Below the pieces are notes generated by a model that saw only the letters and a list, made by a program, of their open reading frames with translations, made no database searches and had not been told where the DNA came from. 64,000 nt of DNA from Lachnospira hominis (ex Liu et al. 2021) (lineage in GTDB: Bacteria; Bacillota; Clostridia; Lachnospirales; Lachnospiraceae): the NCBI RefSeq assembly GCF_014287955.1, contig NZ_JACOPD010000004.1, positions 1-64,000 of the forward strand, given 5' to 3'. Positions 7,041-16,956 of the stretch are shown here, one piece after another. Position numbers and translations under genes: made by a program. Each line of letters opens with the position of its first letter. Position 1 is the stretch's first letter.

Positions 7041-9170
7041 ATGGGCAGAATATTTAAAAATCTTGTACCATACTGGAAGTCTGTAATTATGATACTGGTA
7101 CTTCTTGTACTGCAGGCGTTTTGTGATTTGTCACTTCCACAGTACACATCGGATATTATTGATGTAGGAATCCAGAATAAAGGTGTCGGACATGTTATGC
7201 CGGAGGCCGTAACAGAGAATGAATATAATCTGGCACAGCTTTTTATGACAGACAGTGAAAAGACAATCTGGCAGGAAAGTTATGACAGTGATAATGGTAT
7301 TTACAGATGCAATGTAAAGAGCGAAAAGAAACTGTCATCTTATGATGATGAACTTGTTTTACCGCTTATAATTAATAATCAGATGGCAGATGAAGAAAAA
7401 CAGAAGCTTCTTGCTATGTCACAGGCAGGAATGTTAAGCGATGAAATGGTTTCACAGATCAGGGAAAAAGCTGAAGAAACAGTTGATACGATGGGTTCTA
7501 CACTTGTAAAGTCAATGGGAATCGCATATGCAGTAAAGCAGGATACTAATGCTGGAATTGATATGGATGCATTGCAGACAAAGTATCTGTTGGGTTCAGG
7601 AGCCAAGATGATAGCGATGGCACTTCTTGTTGCACTTACTACAGTTCTTGTTGGACTTGTAGCTTCAAGAGTAGCAGCCGGAATCGGACGTGATTTGCGT
7701 GGCAGTGTATACAAGAATGTAATGAATTTTTCAAATGCAGAGATGGATAAATTCTCGACAGCATCTCTTATAACGCGAACAACTAATGATATACAGCAGG
7801 TACAGCTTGTGACTGTTCTTATGCTTCGTATGGTTTTATATGCACCTATACTCGGTGTAGGCGGTATTTTTAAGGTGATGCAGACAGGTGCAGGCATGGA
7901 ATGGATTATAGCACTTGCGGTGCTTATAATAATCGGAATTGTAATGGTACTTATGGTAGTTGCAATGCCTAAATTCAAACTTATGCAGAAGCTTGTTGAT
8001 AATGTCAATCTCGTATCAAGAGAAATTCTTACAGGTCTTTCTGTAATACGTGCATTCGGACGTGAAAAGAAAGAAGAGGAGCGTTTTGATGATGCTAATA
8101 AGGCACTCACTAAGACAATGCTTTTTACAAACCGTGTAATGACATTTATGATGCCTCTTATGACATTTATCATGTACGGAATTAATGTACTTATCATATG
8201 GGTAGCTGCACACAAGATTGACAGCGGAAGCATGCAGGTGGGTGCCATGACAGCATTTATCACATATGCAATGCAGATTGTAATGTCTTTCCTGATGCTT
8301 ACAATGATGTCAATTATGCTTCCGAGAGCAGCAGTTTCAGCTAACAGAATAGATGAAGTTTTAAATGAAAAATCATCTATAAGAGACCCTGAAAATCCTG
8401 AAAGACTTGAAGAACACAAAGGTGTTGTAAGCTTTAACCATGTGTCATTCAGATATCCTAACGCTGATGCAGATGTTCTTTCAGATATTGATTTTGTAGC
8501 AAAACCGGGAGAGACAACAGCTATTGTCGGAAGTACAGGATGTGGCAAGTCAACACTTATCAATCTTATACCGCGTCTGTATGATGCAACACAGGGAAGT
8601 GTCCTGGTTGATGGACATGATGTTAAGAATATAACAATGGAAGATTTAAGAAGCGAAATCGGTTATGTGCCTCAGAAGGGTGTACTTTTCTCAGGGACTA
8701 TAGCATCAAATTTAAGATATGGTAAATATGATGCAACTGATGCACAGATTGAGGAGGCAGCTTCAATAGCTCAGGCAACAGAATTTATAGACAGCAAGAG
8801 TGCAAAATATGACAGTCCTATTGCACAGGGCGGTACTAACGTGTCAGGCGGCCAGAAGCAGAGACTCTCTATTGCGAGAGCCATTGCAAAGGATCCTAAG
8901 ATATATATCTTTGATGACAGTTTTTCTGCACTTGATTTAAAGACAGATGCAGCATTAAGAAAAGCCTTATCATCAAAAGTTAAGGACAGCACTGTTATTA
9001 TAGTTGCACAGCGAATCAGCACAATACTTCATGCTGACCAGATTCTTGTAATGGATGAAGGCAGAATTGTAGGTAAAGGTACACATGGAGAACTTATGAA
9101 TTCATGTGATGTATATCAGCAGATAGCACGTTCACAGATGTCAGCAAAAGAGCTTGGAGAGGAGGCATAA
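7041..9170 (+). CDS. Heterodimeric ABC exporter, subunit with degenerate ATP site
   Basis: A 709-residue half-transporter: six membrane helices, then a nucleotide-binding domain. Walker A is GSTGCGKST and the signature is NVSGGQKQR. The Walker B glutamate is replaced by Asp (YIFDDSFSALD) and the switch histidine by Gln (VAQRIST). These are the marks of the non-catalytic site in heterodimeric exporters of the BmrC/LmrC type. A loop of roughly 120 residues (about 45-165) between the first two membrane helices is larger than in ordinary exporters and should lie outside the cell. The partner starts 2 nt after the stop. Drug or lipid efflux is likely; the substrate is unknown. Confidence 0.9.
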   Translation: MGRIFKNLVPYWKSVIMILVLLVLQAFCDLSLPQYTSDIIDVGIQNKGVGHVMPEAVTENEYNLAQLFMTDSEKTIWQESYDSDNGIYRCNVKSEKKLSSYDDELVLPLIINNQMADEEKQKLLAMSQAGMLSDEMVSQIREKAEETVDTMGSTLVKSMGIAYAVKQDTNAGIDMDALQTKYLLGSGAKMIAMALLVALTTVLVGLVASRVAAGIGRDLRGSVYKNVMNFSNAEMDKFSTASLITRTTNDIQQVQLVTVLMLRMVLYAPILGVGGIFKVMQTGAGMEWIIALAVLIIIGIVMVLMVVAMPKFKLMQKLVDNVNLVSREILTGLSVIRAFGREKKEEERFDDANKALTKTMLFTNRVMTFMMPLMTFIMYGINVLIIWVAAHKIDSGSMQVGAMTAFITYAMQIVMSFLMLTMMSIMLPRAAVSANRIDEVLNEKSSIRDPENPERLEEHKGVVSFNHVSFRYPNADADVLSDIDFVAKPGETTAIVGSTGCGKSTLINLIPRLYDATQGSVLVDGHDVKNITMEDLRSEIGYVPQKGVLFSGTIASNLRYGKYDATDAQIEEAASIAQATEFIDSKSAKYDSPIAQGGTNVSGGQKQRLSIARAIAKDPKIYIFDDSFSALDLKTDAALRKALSSKVKDSTVIIVAQRISTILHADQILVMDEGRIVGKGTHGELMNSCDVYQQIARSQMSAKELGEEA

Positions 9171-9172
9171 TC

Positions 9173-11026
9173 ATGGAAGATAATAAAGATTTCAAGACGC
9201 CTCCGAGACGAGGCAGAATGGGCGGACCTAGAGGCATGGGAATGGCACCTGAAAAGGCAAAAGACTTTAAGGGTTCAATTTCAAAACTTATGTCATATAT
9301 TGGAAGATATAAGATAGGAATATTTGCGGTAATGTTATTTGCTGCAGTTGCAACAGTATTTAATGTAATAGGCCCTAAGATTCTCGGTAAGGCCACAACA
9401 GCACTTTCAGAGGGACTTATGCGTAAAATAGCAGGTACGGGCGGAATGGATTTTAACTATATTGGAAAAATTCTTATAATTGTGCTTTGTCTTTATCTTG
9501 TAAGTGTCATTTTCAGTTTTTGTCAGGGCTGGATTATGACGGGAATCACACAGAAAGTATGCTATAGACTTCGTAAGGAAATATCAGAGAAAATCAACCG
9601 TATGCCTATGAAGTATTTCGAGAGCAGAACATACGGTGAGGTTCTTTCGAGAATAACAAACGATGTAGATACGCTCGGACAGGGACTTAACCAGAGTATA
9701 ACAACGATAATTACATCGGTTGCCACACTTGTAGGTGTATTCATAATGATGATGAGTATTTCTCCGCTTATGACAATTATTGCTGTAATTATACTTCCTG
9801 TATCTGCAGGACTTATATCATTCGTTGTCAAACGTTCACAGAAGTATTTTAAGACACAGCAGGAGTATCTTGGACATATCAATGGTCAGGTAGAAGAAAC
9901 ATACGGCGGACATCTTGTTGTTAAGTCATTTAACAAAGAAAAAGACATGGTAAAGCAGTTTGATGAGACTAACAACGTGTTGTACAAATCAGCCTGGAAA
10001 TCACAGTTCTTCTCAGGAATGATGCAGCCCATCATGGCATTTGTCGGCAACCTTGGATATGCAGGTGTAGCATTGAGTGGTGGATTTCTTGCCATAAAGG
10101 GAACTATAACAATCGGTGATATTCAGGCATTTATCCAATATGTTAAGAATTTTTCGCAGCCTATAACACAGATTGCACAGGTTATCAATCAGGTACAGTC
10201 AATGGCAGCCGCTTCTGAGAGAGTATTTGAATTCTTAGGAGAAGAAGAGGAAGACCAGTTTGCAGCTAATCCTGTAAAGTTAGATACAATAAGGGGTGAA
10301 GTAGAGTTCAGACATGTGCATTTCGGATACCGGGAGGATCAGACAATTATCAATGACTTTTCTGCAAAGGTAAAACCGGGACAAAAGATTGCGATTGTAG
10401 GCCCTACGGGAGCCGGAAAGACAACTATAGTTAAGCTTCTTATGAGATTCTATGACGTTGGCTCAGGTGAAATTCTTGTGGATGGTCATAATGTAAAAGA
10501 TTTCAATAGAAGAGATTTAAGAGAAGCATTCGGAATGGTACTTCAGGATACATGGCTTTATAAAGATACTATTATGGAAAATATACGTTATGGACGTCTT
10601 GATGCAACAGATGAGGAAGTTATTGAAGCAGCGAAAGCCGCTCATGCAAATCATTTCATAGAAACACTTCCGGGTGGTTATAACATGGAGCTTAACGAGG
10701 ATGCAAGCAATGTATCACAGGGACAGAAACAGCTTCTTACAATTGCAAGAGCAATTCTTGCTGACAATCCGATACTTATTCTTGATGAAGCTACATCTTC
10801 AGTTGATACAAGAACTGAACAGCAGATACAGAAAGCTATGGACAACCTTATGAAAGGCAGAACAAGTTTTGTTATTGCACACAGACTTTCAACGATAAAA
10901 GATGCGGATTTGATTCTTGTTATGAAAGACGGCGATATTGTCGAGCATGGAAATCACGAAGAATTGCTGAAGAAAGGTGGATTTTACGCTGACCTTTACA
11001 ATTCACAGTTTGAAGAGGCTTGTTAA
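9173..11026 (+). CDS. Heterodimeric ABC exporter, partner subunit with catalytic ATP site
   Basis: A 617-residue half-transporter with six membrane helices and a nucleotide-binding domain. It has an intact Walker A (GPTGAGKTT), a catalytic glutamate (LILDEATSSVD) and a switch histidine (VIAHRLST), but a weakened signature (NVSQGQ). Together with the preceding subunit, which has the opposite defects, one good and one degenerate ATP site result, as in BmrCD/LmrCD-type exporters. The N-terminus is Gly/Arg/Met-rich (PRRGRMGGPRGMGM) before the first helix. The ATG overlaps the upstream gene's GGAGAGGAGG region, so the two are translated together. A terminator follows at 11074. Confidence 0.92.
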   Translation: MEDNKDFKTPPRRGRMGGPRGMGMAPEKAKDFKGSISKLMSYIGRYKIGIFAVMLFAAVATVFNVIGPKILGKATTALSEGLMRKIAGTGGMDFNYIGKILIIVLCLYLVSVIFSFCQGWIMTGITQKVCYRLRKEISEKINRMPMKYFESRTYGEVLSRITNDVDTLGQGLNQSITTIITSVATLVGVFIMMMSISPLMTIIAVIILPVSAGLISFVVKRSQKYFKTQQEYLGHINGQVEETYGGHLVVKSFNKEKDMVKQFDETNNVLYKSAWKSQFFSGMMQPIMAFVGNLGYAGVALSGGFLAIKGTITIGDIQAFIQYVKNFSQPITQIAQVINQVQSMAAASERVFEFLGEEEEDQFAANPVKLDTIRGEVEFRHVHFGYREDQTIINDFSAKVKPGQKIAIVGPTGAGKTTIVKLLMRFYDVGSGEILVDGHNVKDFNRRDLREAFGMVLQDTWLYKDTIMENIRYGRLDATDEEVIEAAKAAHANHFIETLPGGYNMELNEDASNVSQGQKQLLTIARAILADNPILILDEATSSVDTRTEQQIQKAMDNLMKGRTSFVIAHRLSTIKDADLILVMKDGDIVEHGNHEELLKKGGFYADLYNSQFEEAC

Positions 11027-11073
11027 TTACGAGATTTGTCAGGTTATAGTGTAAATACAGATATTATATATAG

Positions 11074-11124
11074 ACACCGTCATGGTCAACAGTCAGTTAA
11101 ACTGTTGATTGCGGCGGTGTTTTG
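11074..11124 (+). terminator. Rho-independent terminator after the ABC exporter
   Basis: A long stem of ACACCGTC...TCAACAGT against ACTGTTGA...GCGGTGT, with a short loop and TTTT at the end. It separates the exporter genes from the polysaccharide locus. Confidence 0.75.
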
Positions 11125-11215
11125 TAATATAATAAAATAATTAGAAATATTTGGGAATTATGTAATAAAATTTGCTATAAGGGATTAATATAGCTAAAGG
11201 GGTATTGTTATATTT

Positions 11216-11479
11216 ATGAGAGAAGCAAAATACAAAATGTTTTACGCTGCCGGGAATTACTGGATTATGTCATGTGATTCATCAGATGAACAGTATATGA
11301 CACCAATAATTATTAATGAAACCGGGGCAGTGATATGGAAATATCTGAGTGAATGTAATTCATTAAATGAGACTGCACAGAGGTTATCAGACTTATATGG
11401 GATAACAATAGAAGACGCTAAAGCAGATGTTTCTTTATTTACGGATAGTTTAAGAAAATATGGAATTAAATATATTTAA
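11216..11479 (+). CDS. PqqD-like peptide-binding protein
   Basis: 87 residues with the PqqD pattern: a beta-rich N-terminus, then IIINETGAVIWKYL, then a helical tail ending FTDSLRKYGIKYI. PqqD-type domains bind the leader of ribosomally made peptides and hand it to modifying enzymes. No radical SAM enzyme is in the window, so the partner is unclear. The leader-like peptide at 29730 is the only peptide candidate here, 18 kb downstream. AAAGGGG lies 13 nt upstream of the ATG, and the SDR-PelD gene starts 17 nt after the stop, so it is probably the first gene of the polysaccharide operon. Confidence 0.72.
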   Translation: MREAKYKMFYAAGNYWIMSCDSSDEQYMTPIIINETGAVIWKYLSECNSLNETAQRLSDLYGITIEDAKADVSLFTDSLRKYGIKYI

Positions 11480-11496
11480 CAGGCTGGTATGGAATT

Positions 11497-13716
11497 ATGA
11501 GAGTATTGATAGTTGGAGCATTTGGAACTGTTACATCAGCGATAATCCGTAAGTTTGGTAAAGAAGGTGCAAGAATATATGCACTGACGGGTGGGAAAAA
11601 TTCTGAGAACAGGTACAAAAAAGTATATGAACAGTATGATTTTTCGTATGATAATAATTGCATAAAAGAAGTGTTTGAGAGTGTAAATCCTGATGTAACA
11701 ATATTTACAGGAGCATTTGATTCTAATTTTGAATGGAGCAGTGGCTATAGTGAGATGGTGAAGTTCGGTGCCGGATTGTATAACTGCCTGAATGCTTTTT
11801 CATTTTTGAATCATGGCCGCTTTATATTTTTATCATCAAATGAGGTTAATGGCTTTGATGAAAGTACATATAAAGAGATATTACATTCACAAAGACCGCT
11901 TGAATCTGGAGCAATACGTACTTATGCCAGAGTGTATAAGGCAAGTGCATTGAAGAATGGTGAAGATATATGCAGTAATTACCGTAAGACAACAGGCTCG
12001 GATGTAATAGCATTGAGAATAGAAGAACTTTCATTTGAAACGAAAAAGCCTGAAGAAGCTGTAGATACATGTACACGTATGTGCAGTGAACTATTGAGAG
12101 AAAACAGTATAACGAAAGAATCAGAAAAATATTCGCCTATTTATATTACAGATGTGGTCGAAGCCTTGTATAAGCTTGTTAATAAGGATTTGTTGAAGTA
12201 TGGTTTATACAGAATTCATTCAGACAGTTCGATTACACAGAATGAACTTGCTGAACTTATTAATACGTCATTTGATACACAGGTTTCAATAAAAGAAAAT
12301 ATATCTGATATAAGTAGTAATGATGATATACATGACATGTCAGAAGAAATTGAAGTAAAAATATTTAAAGATGCAAAATCATGTGCACAGCAGATTATAA
12401 AAAATATAAAGAATAATAGATCTGTATTTGCATCGGGAAGTACAGTTACTGAAAAATTCTCAAAAAGAATAGCACAATATTTTAAAGGAATGCTGGTTGC
12501 ACTGATTCCTTTTATTGAAAATATGGTGATTTTCATTCCTTTCTTTATGATTAACAACAGAACGACCGGAAGCACATATTTTGCAAGACTTGACTGTTAT
12601 CTTATATATGTTCTTATATTTGCCATGGTTTATGGTCAGCAGCAGGCATTATTTTCATCTATACTGGCAGTATGCGGCTACTTTTTCAGACAGATGTATT
12701 CAAGAACCGGATTTGAAATCATGCTTGATTATAATACGTATGTATGGATTGCACAGCTTGTTATATTGGGACTTAGTGTAGGATATCTGCGTGACCAGCT
12801 CAATTCGCTTAAAGCTGATAAAGAAGATGAAGTTGGATATCTTGACAGTCGTCTTAAAGACATTGAGGACATTAACATAATCAATGCAAAGTTAAAAGAT
12901 GAACTTGAGACACAGGTTATTAACCAGAGTGATAGTCTTGGAAAGATATTTGAAATAACATCAACACTTGATAAAGATGAGCCGGAGGAAGTATTTTTCC
13001 ATGCTGCAGAAGTTGTTTCAAAACTTATGGATTGTAAAGAGGTTGCAATATATAACGTATCCAACAGAAATTTTGCAAGACTTATGGCATTTACATCACA
13101 TAATGCCAAGAAACTGGGTAATTCAATTGAATATACAAAATATACTGAAATGTATGAAACATTAAAGCGGGGAGATGTGTATATTAACAGAAAACTTGAA
13201 AAAGATTATCCGCTTATGGCAGCAGCAATTATGGCAGAGGAAAGCATAAGTTCTATTGTAATGCTGTGGGATATATCGTGGGAGCAGATGAATCTTGCAC
13301 AGTCAAACAGGCTGCGTGTTGTAAGTTACATGATTCAGAATGCGGTTCTTAAAGCTAACAGATATATAGAAATGATTGAAAATGAAAGATATGTTGAGGG
13401 AACAAGACTTCTTGAAACGCAGGCATTTAAGAAACTTCTGGATGCTTTTACCAATGCAAGAAAAAGAGGACTTGCAGATTGTTCAATTATAAAAATTAAT
13501 CCGGGCACAAAGGATGTTAAAGAAGCAAGTATTGATTTGCAGAAAAATTTCCGTAATTCGGATTATCTTGGAAGTCTTGATGATGGTTATCTTTATGTGC
13601 TTCTTGCAAATACAAATAATGCTGATGCAGGTTTTGTTACAGGAAGAATAAAGGATGCCGGATATTCGTATGAGATGATAGATGGTGATGTTGACGGAGG
13701 AGCATATGGAGATTGA
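11497..13716 (+). CDS. pelD: PelD-type c-di-GMP receptor fused to an SDR/epimerase domain
   Basis: 739 residues. Residues 1-285 form a Rossmann NAD-dependent epimerase-like domain (VLIVGAFGTVTSA, with a Tyr/Lys pair in ARVYKASALK). About four membrane helices follow (330-430), then a coiled coil, a GAF domain (about 470-640) and a short degenerate GGDEF-like tail. That tail keeps an RNSD (686-689), matching the RxxD c-di-GMP site of PelD, and Arg717 may be the second contact arginine. PelD is the inner-membrane receptor that switches on Pel polysaccharide polymerisation when c-di-GMP binds. From memory, an added SDR domain also occurs in Gram-positive PelD. The gene heads the PelD-E-A-F-G order and overlaps the next start by 11 nt. 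Confidence 0.8.
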   Translation: MRVLIVGAFGTVTSAIIRKFGKEGARIYALTGGKNSENRYKKVYEQYDFSYDNNCIKEVFESVNPDVTIFTGAFDSNFEWSSGYSEMVKFGAGLYNCLNAFSFLNHGRFIFLSSNEVNGFDESTYKEILHSQRPLESGAIRTYARVYKASALKNGEDICSNYRKTTGSDVIALRIEELSFETKKPEEAVDTCTRMCSELLRENSITKESEKYSPIYITDVVEALYKLVNKDLLKYGLYRIHSDSSITQNELAELINTSFDTQVSIKENISDISSNDDIHDMSEEIEVKIFKDAKSCAQQIIKNIKNNRSVFASGSTVTEKFSKRIAQYFKGMLVALIPFIENMVIFIPFFMINNRTTGSTYFARLDCYLIYVLIFAMVYGQQQALFSSILAVCGYFFRQMYSRTGFEIMLDYNTYVWIAQLVILGLSVGYLRDQLNSLKADKEDEVGYLDSRLKDIEDINIINAKLKDELETQVINQSDSLGKIFEITSTLDKDEPEEVFFHAAEVVSKLMDCKEVAIYNVSNRNFARLMAFTSHNAKKLGNSIEYTKYTEMYETLKRGDVYINRKLEKDYPLMAAAIMAEESISSIVMLWDISWEQMNLAQSNRLRVVSYMIQNAVLKANRYIEMIENERYVEGTRLLETQAFKKLLDAFTNARKRGLADCSIIKINPGTKDVKEASIDLQKNFRNSDYLGSLDDGYLYVLLANTNNADAGFVTGRIKDAGYSYEMIDGDVDGGAYGD

Positions 13717-14521
13717 TAAGATTTTGTCTGTGACACTTATAATACTGGCAATTCCGGTTACAATCTCAGTGGTTGTTCTTCTGGCAAGGCTTTTAAAAGT
13801 TATATTTTTTCATGGAGAAGTTAATCTCGAAGATGTAATTTTCAGTAAAGAAAGAATTCGTCAGGTAGATAAGAGCAATATGGAACAGGAGCGGAATATT
13901 GTTTCAATTCAGGAAGCTGTGGCAGTAAGTAATTATAAGAGCCAGCGTGAACTTATGATGAATATTTTAAGAAAAGATACAAGTCAGTCGCTCGGTTCAA
14001 TTTCTTATGCACTTAACAGCGAAGACACAGAAACATCACATTATGCGGCGACAGCTTTAAGAGATGAACTGGGTGATTTCAGAAGTAATGTCCTCAAACT
14101 TTACAAGAATGTAAAAAAAGGTGAGAAAGCTGAGCCATCGCAGCTCTGCGAGTTCATTGAAAAAACATATGGAATGATTTGTCAGGATGTGTTTCTGCCT
14201 ACAGAAAAAAGGCAGTATACCGATATGATAGATGAGATTATGAAAATTATGCTCGCAGATTATAAGGATGATATAAAGCCACAATATTATGAGTGGATTG
14301 TGCGATGCATGATTGAAAATGATAATAAAGAGAGTGCAAAAGAGTGGTGTGAACTGGCAGATAAAAATCTTCAAGGACTTCTTACGCCATACAAGTGTTA
14401 TCTTAGATATTATTATTATTGCGATGATGGCACAGATTTTATAAAAACAATAGATGAGCTGAAAAATACCGATATACCTATAGATAATGATACACTTGAA
14501 ATATTCAGAATGTTTGGATGA
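13706..14521 (+). CDS. pelE: PelE-like membrane-anchored helical-repeat protein
   Basis: 271 residues. A hydrophobic N-terminus (about 7-33) is followed by a soluble all-helical region with repeats like those of TPR proteins. In Pel systems PelE has this layout and holds the PelD-F-G complex together. Sequence identity to PelE cannot be judged by eye, so the call rests on topology and on its place directly after PelD. The ATG at 13706 has GGAGG 5 nt upstream and overlaps the end of pelD. An upstream in-frame start at 13682 lacks such a site. Confidence 0.6.
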   Translation: MEIDKILSVTLIILAIPVTISVVVLLARLLKVIFFHGEVNLEDVIFSKERIRQVDKSNMEQERNIVSIQEAVAVSNYKSQRELMMNILRKDTSQSLGSISYALNSEDTETSHYAATALRDELGDFRSNVLKLYKNVKKGEKAEPSQLCEFIEKTYGMICQDVFLPTEKRQYTDMIDEIMKIMLADYKDDIKPQYYEWIVRCMIENDNKESAKEWCELADKNLQGLLTPYKCYLRYYYYCDDGTDFIKTIDELKNTDIPIDNDTLEIFRMFG

Positions 14522-14558
14522 TATGCAATTAGATTAATACCGGAATGGAGAAACTGAT

Positions 14559-16940
14559 ATGTCTGTGACAAACGTAGTACAGTCAATATGGATACTGATT
14601 TTATATTCTTTAATGACAGTATTCATGCCGGCTGTTGTTATGCACAAAAGAATAGCAAAGAGGCGTTTATGTGAAAAATTTCTGATATGCGTTGTTGCCG
14701 GTAATTTTTATATTGTAAATGTTGTTTTTATTCTGCAATTTCTTCATGTTTCAAATCGTTTTACACTTTTTTGTGCAACATTTGTGGCTGCATTTGTCTA
14801 TATGATTTTGAGAAACCGAACAAAATCAAGACAAATTCTTATAAAAATTGTTGATATAATGAGCAGATTAGCGAGAAATACAATGGGAAGACGTACGTTT
14901 TTTTCAAAGTGCGGCAATCATATAAAATCAGCATTAAAAAAACTTATTATAAAGATAAAAAATTATTTAAAATGCTACGGATGGGAGACATTCCTTACTT
15001 TATGCCTTTGTGCGGTTGTATGTGTGATATATGGTTCAAATGGCATTATAAATTATGGATATACGGCTTCCGATACGCCGGTTCACAATTATTGGATAAA
15101 TGCAATGTCTGATAATAACGTGTTTGTTGCCGGTGTTTATCCGCATGGCTTTCATTGTATTATATATTACATGCATGCTGTATTCGGAATAGATACATAT
15201 GTATTATTAAGATTATTTACAGTGACAAGTGCATTATATATTCATCTTGCATTATTTGCTTTCTGCAAGGGAGTGTGCAGAGGAGCATATTCAGCATATG
15301 CGGCAGTATTCATATTTGCGGCGGTCAATCTGTTAAATAAAGACTGTATTATCAGATATACAAACAATCTTCCGCAGGAATACGGAATGATATTTATACT
15401 TCCTACAGTATATTTTATATTTGAATTTTTTAAGCATCAGAAAATGTGTCCAAAAAAAATAAAGATAAAAGAAACTGCACTTATAGTTGAGGGTGAACTT
15501 GCAGCAGAAGACCTTATATATGCGGCAGTAAGTTTCTCACTTACAATTGCTGTACATTTTTATGGAACAATGATTGCCGGCATATTCTGTATAGGAATAG
15601 TATTTGGATTTCTTATAAGGATTGTCCAGCCAAGATTTATGGCAAGAATTATCGCAGCATTTACTCTTGGAGTGATACTTGGAGTTCTTCCGCTTGCAAC
15701 GGCTGTTATAATGGGAAAACCGATGCAGGGTTCAATCGGATGGGGACTCAGTGTGATTTCCGGTAATAAGACGACGACAGGTATCAATATAGATACATCA
15801 GGGCAGAATTCTTCAGGTACATCATCAGGCGGACAGTCATCAGATTCTGCTGATTTTGGCCAACAGGGGGAGGTACAGGGTGATGCTGCATATAATGATG
15901 AGGATGGACAGAATGGCCCACAGTCTGTTAAAAAACAGTCTTTTGCCGACAAATTAAAGCAAAAGGCCGGTGTGGTATATTATAAATTTGCAGACCTTTT
16001 TGGCAGGGCGTACAGGAATCTTAATAATGATATAGAAGCTGCCGTGTTTCCGCATGGAGGAGACTTTTATCTCGGATTTGTATTTATAAGCTGTGCAATT
16101 CTTATAATATTTGGCATAATTTTTGGAATAAGCAGGGATTATGATTATGGCGGAAGAATAATTACAGTCGCATTTTCAATAATATTTATACATATGATGT
16201 TTATTGCAGGCGTATTTGGGCTGCCAAAGCTTATGGACCAGAACAGAACAAGAATATATATGACATATTCGCTGGCTGTTCTTGTTGCACTTGACTTTGA
16301 TATCGTGCCATATATAATTTCAAGATTTATAAATTTGAAAACATTGTATAATACAATATCCCTTGCCATATGCGTTGTGGCTGTAATAAGAGTGGTTGAT
16401 GTGTATGGACTTCGTGAACCTATTGTATATTCCAAAATCGGCATGCTTGAGTCAAATGGTGCTGTAGAGTGTCTTAGCAATATTATAAAGGAAAATAAAG
16501 CCAGAACATGGACGATACTTTCAGCTAATGATGAACTGAGAATGATGGATAAACATGGTTATCATTATGAGACTCTGGATTTGTTAAAAGACATGAAAAA
16601 AAATCCTGATAAACGTATTACGATTCCAACAAAATATTTATATATATATGTTGAAAAAACACCTTTAAACTATTCTGTGGCATATGATAAGAGTGGACAG
16701 AAGGTTTCAAGGGAAGGGGCGGCAACACCACTCCCACAATATGGTGGAATTGTTTCTTATACGGGAAGATACCGCTGGGTTGTAATGTCCAAGATGTATT
16801 ATTGGGCACAGGAACTTCAGAAATTGTTCCCTGAGGATGTGAGCGTATATTATGAGGATGATGATTTTATCTGTTACAAATTAGTACAGAATACATCAAA
16901 TCTTTATAACCTTAACATTGATTATGAGTATAGAAATTAG
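14559..16940 (+). CDS. Large GT-C-like integral membrane protein
   Basis: 793 residues with about a dozen membrane helices. The first large loop after an early helix reads NYGYTASDTPVHNYWINAM. This acidic-plus-histidine arrangement resembles GT-C glycosyltransferases, which use lipid-linked sugars. A low-complexity Ser/Gly/Gln/Asp-rich insertion (about residues 408-455) sits in a later loop. A soluble C-terminal domain of about 150 residues ends the protein. It lies between the PelE-like and PelA-position genes, where canonical Pel clusters have no such protein. Function as a glycosyltransferase or polymerase is inference; a transporter-like scaffold is the alternative. Confidence 0.55.
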   Translation: MSVTNVVQSIWILILYSLMTVFMPAVVMHKRIAKRRLCEKFLICVVAGNFYIVNVVFILQFLHVSNRFTLFCATFVAAFVYMILRNRTKSRQILIKIVDIMSRLARNTMGRRTFFSKCGNHIKSALKKLIIKIKNYLKCYGWETFLTLCLCAVVCVIYGSNGIINYGYTASDTPVHNYWINAMSDNNVFVAGVYPHGFHCIIYYMHAVFGIDTYVLLRLFTVTSALYIHLALFAFCKGVCRGAYSAYAAVFIFAAVNLLNKDCIIRYTNNLPQEYGMIFILPTVYFIFEFFKHQKMCPKKIKIKETALIVEGELAAEDLIYAAVSFSLTIAVHFYGTMIAGIFCIGIVFGFLIRIVQPRFMARIIAAFTLGVILGVLPLATAVIMGKPMQGSIGWGLSVISGNKTTTGINIDTSGQNSSGTSSGGQSSDSADFGQQGEVQGDAAYNDEDGQNGPQSVKKQSFADKLKQKAGVVYYKFADLFGRAYRNLNNDIEAAVFPHGGDFYLGFVFISCAILIIFGIIFGISRDYDYGGRIITVAFSIIFIHMMFIAGVFGLPKLMDQNRTRIYMTYSLAVLVALDFDIVPYIISRFINLKTLYNTISLAICVVAVIRVVDVYGLREPIVYSKIGMLESNGAVECLSNIIKENKARTWTILSANDELRMMDKHGYHYETLDLLKDMKKNPDKRITIPTKYLYIYVEKTPLNYSVAYDKSGQKVSREGAATPLPQYGGIVSYTGRYRWVVMSKMYYWAQELQKLFPEDVSVYYEDDDFICYKLVQNTSNLYNLNIDYEYRN

Positions 16941-16956
16941 GTGGAGAGGATAAGGC

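Noticed and set aside
7379..8563. 394-codon minus-strand frame inside the ABC exporter gene
   Set aside because: It is antisense to conserved membrane and ATPase motifs of the exporter and has a low-complexity Ser/Ile-rich composition typical of shadow frames.
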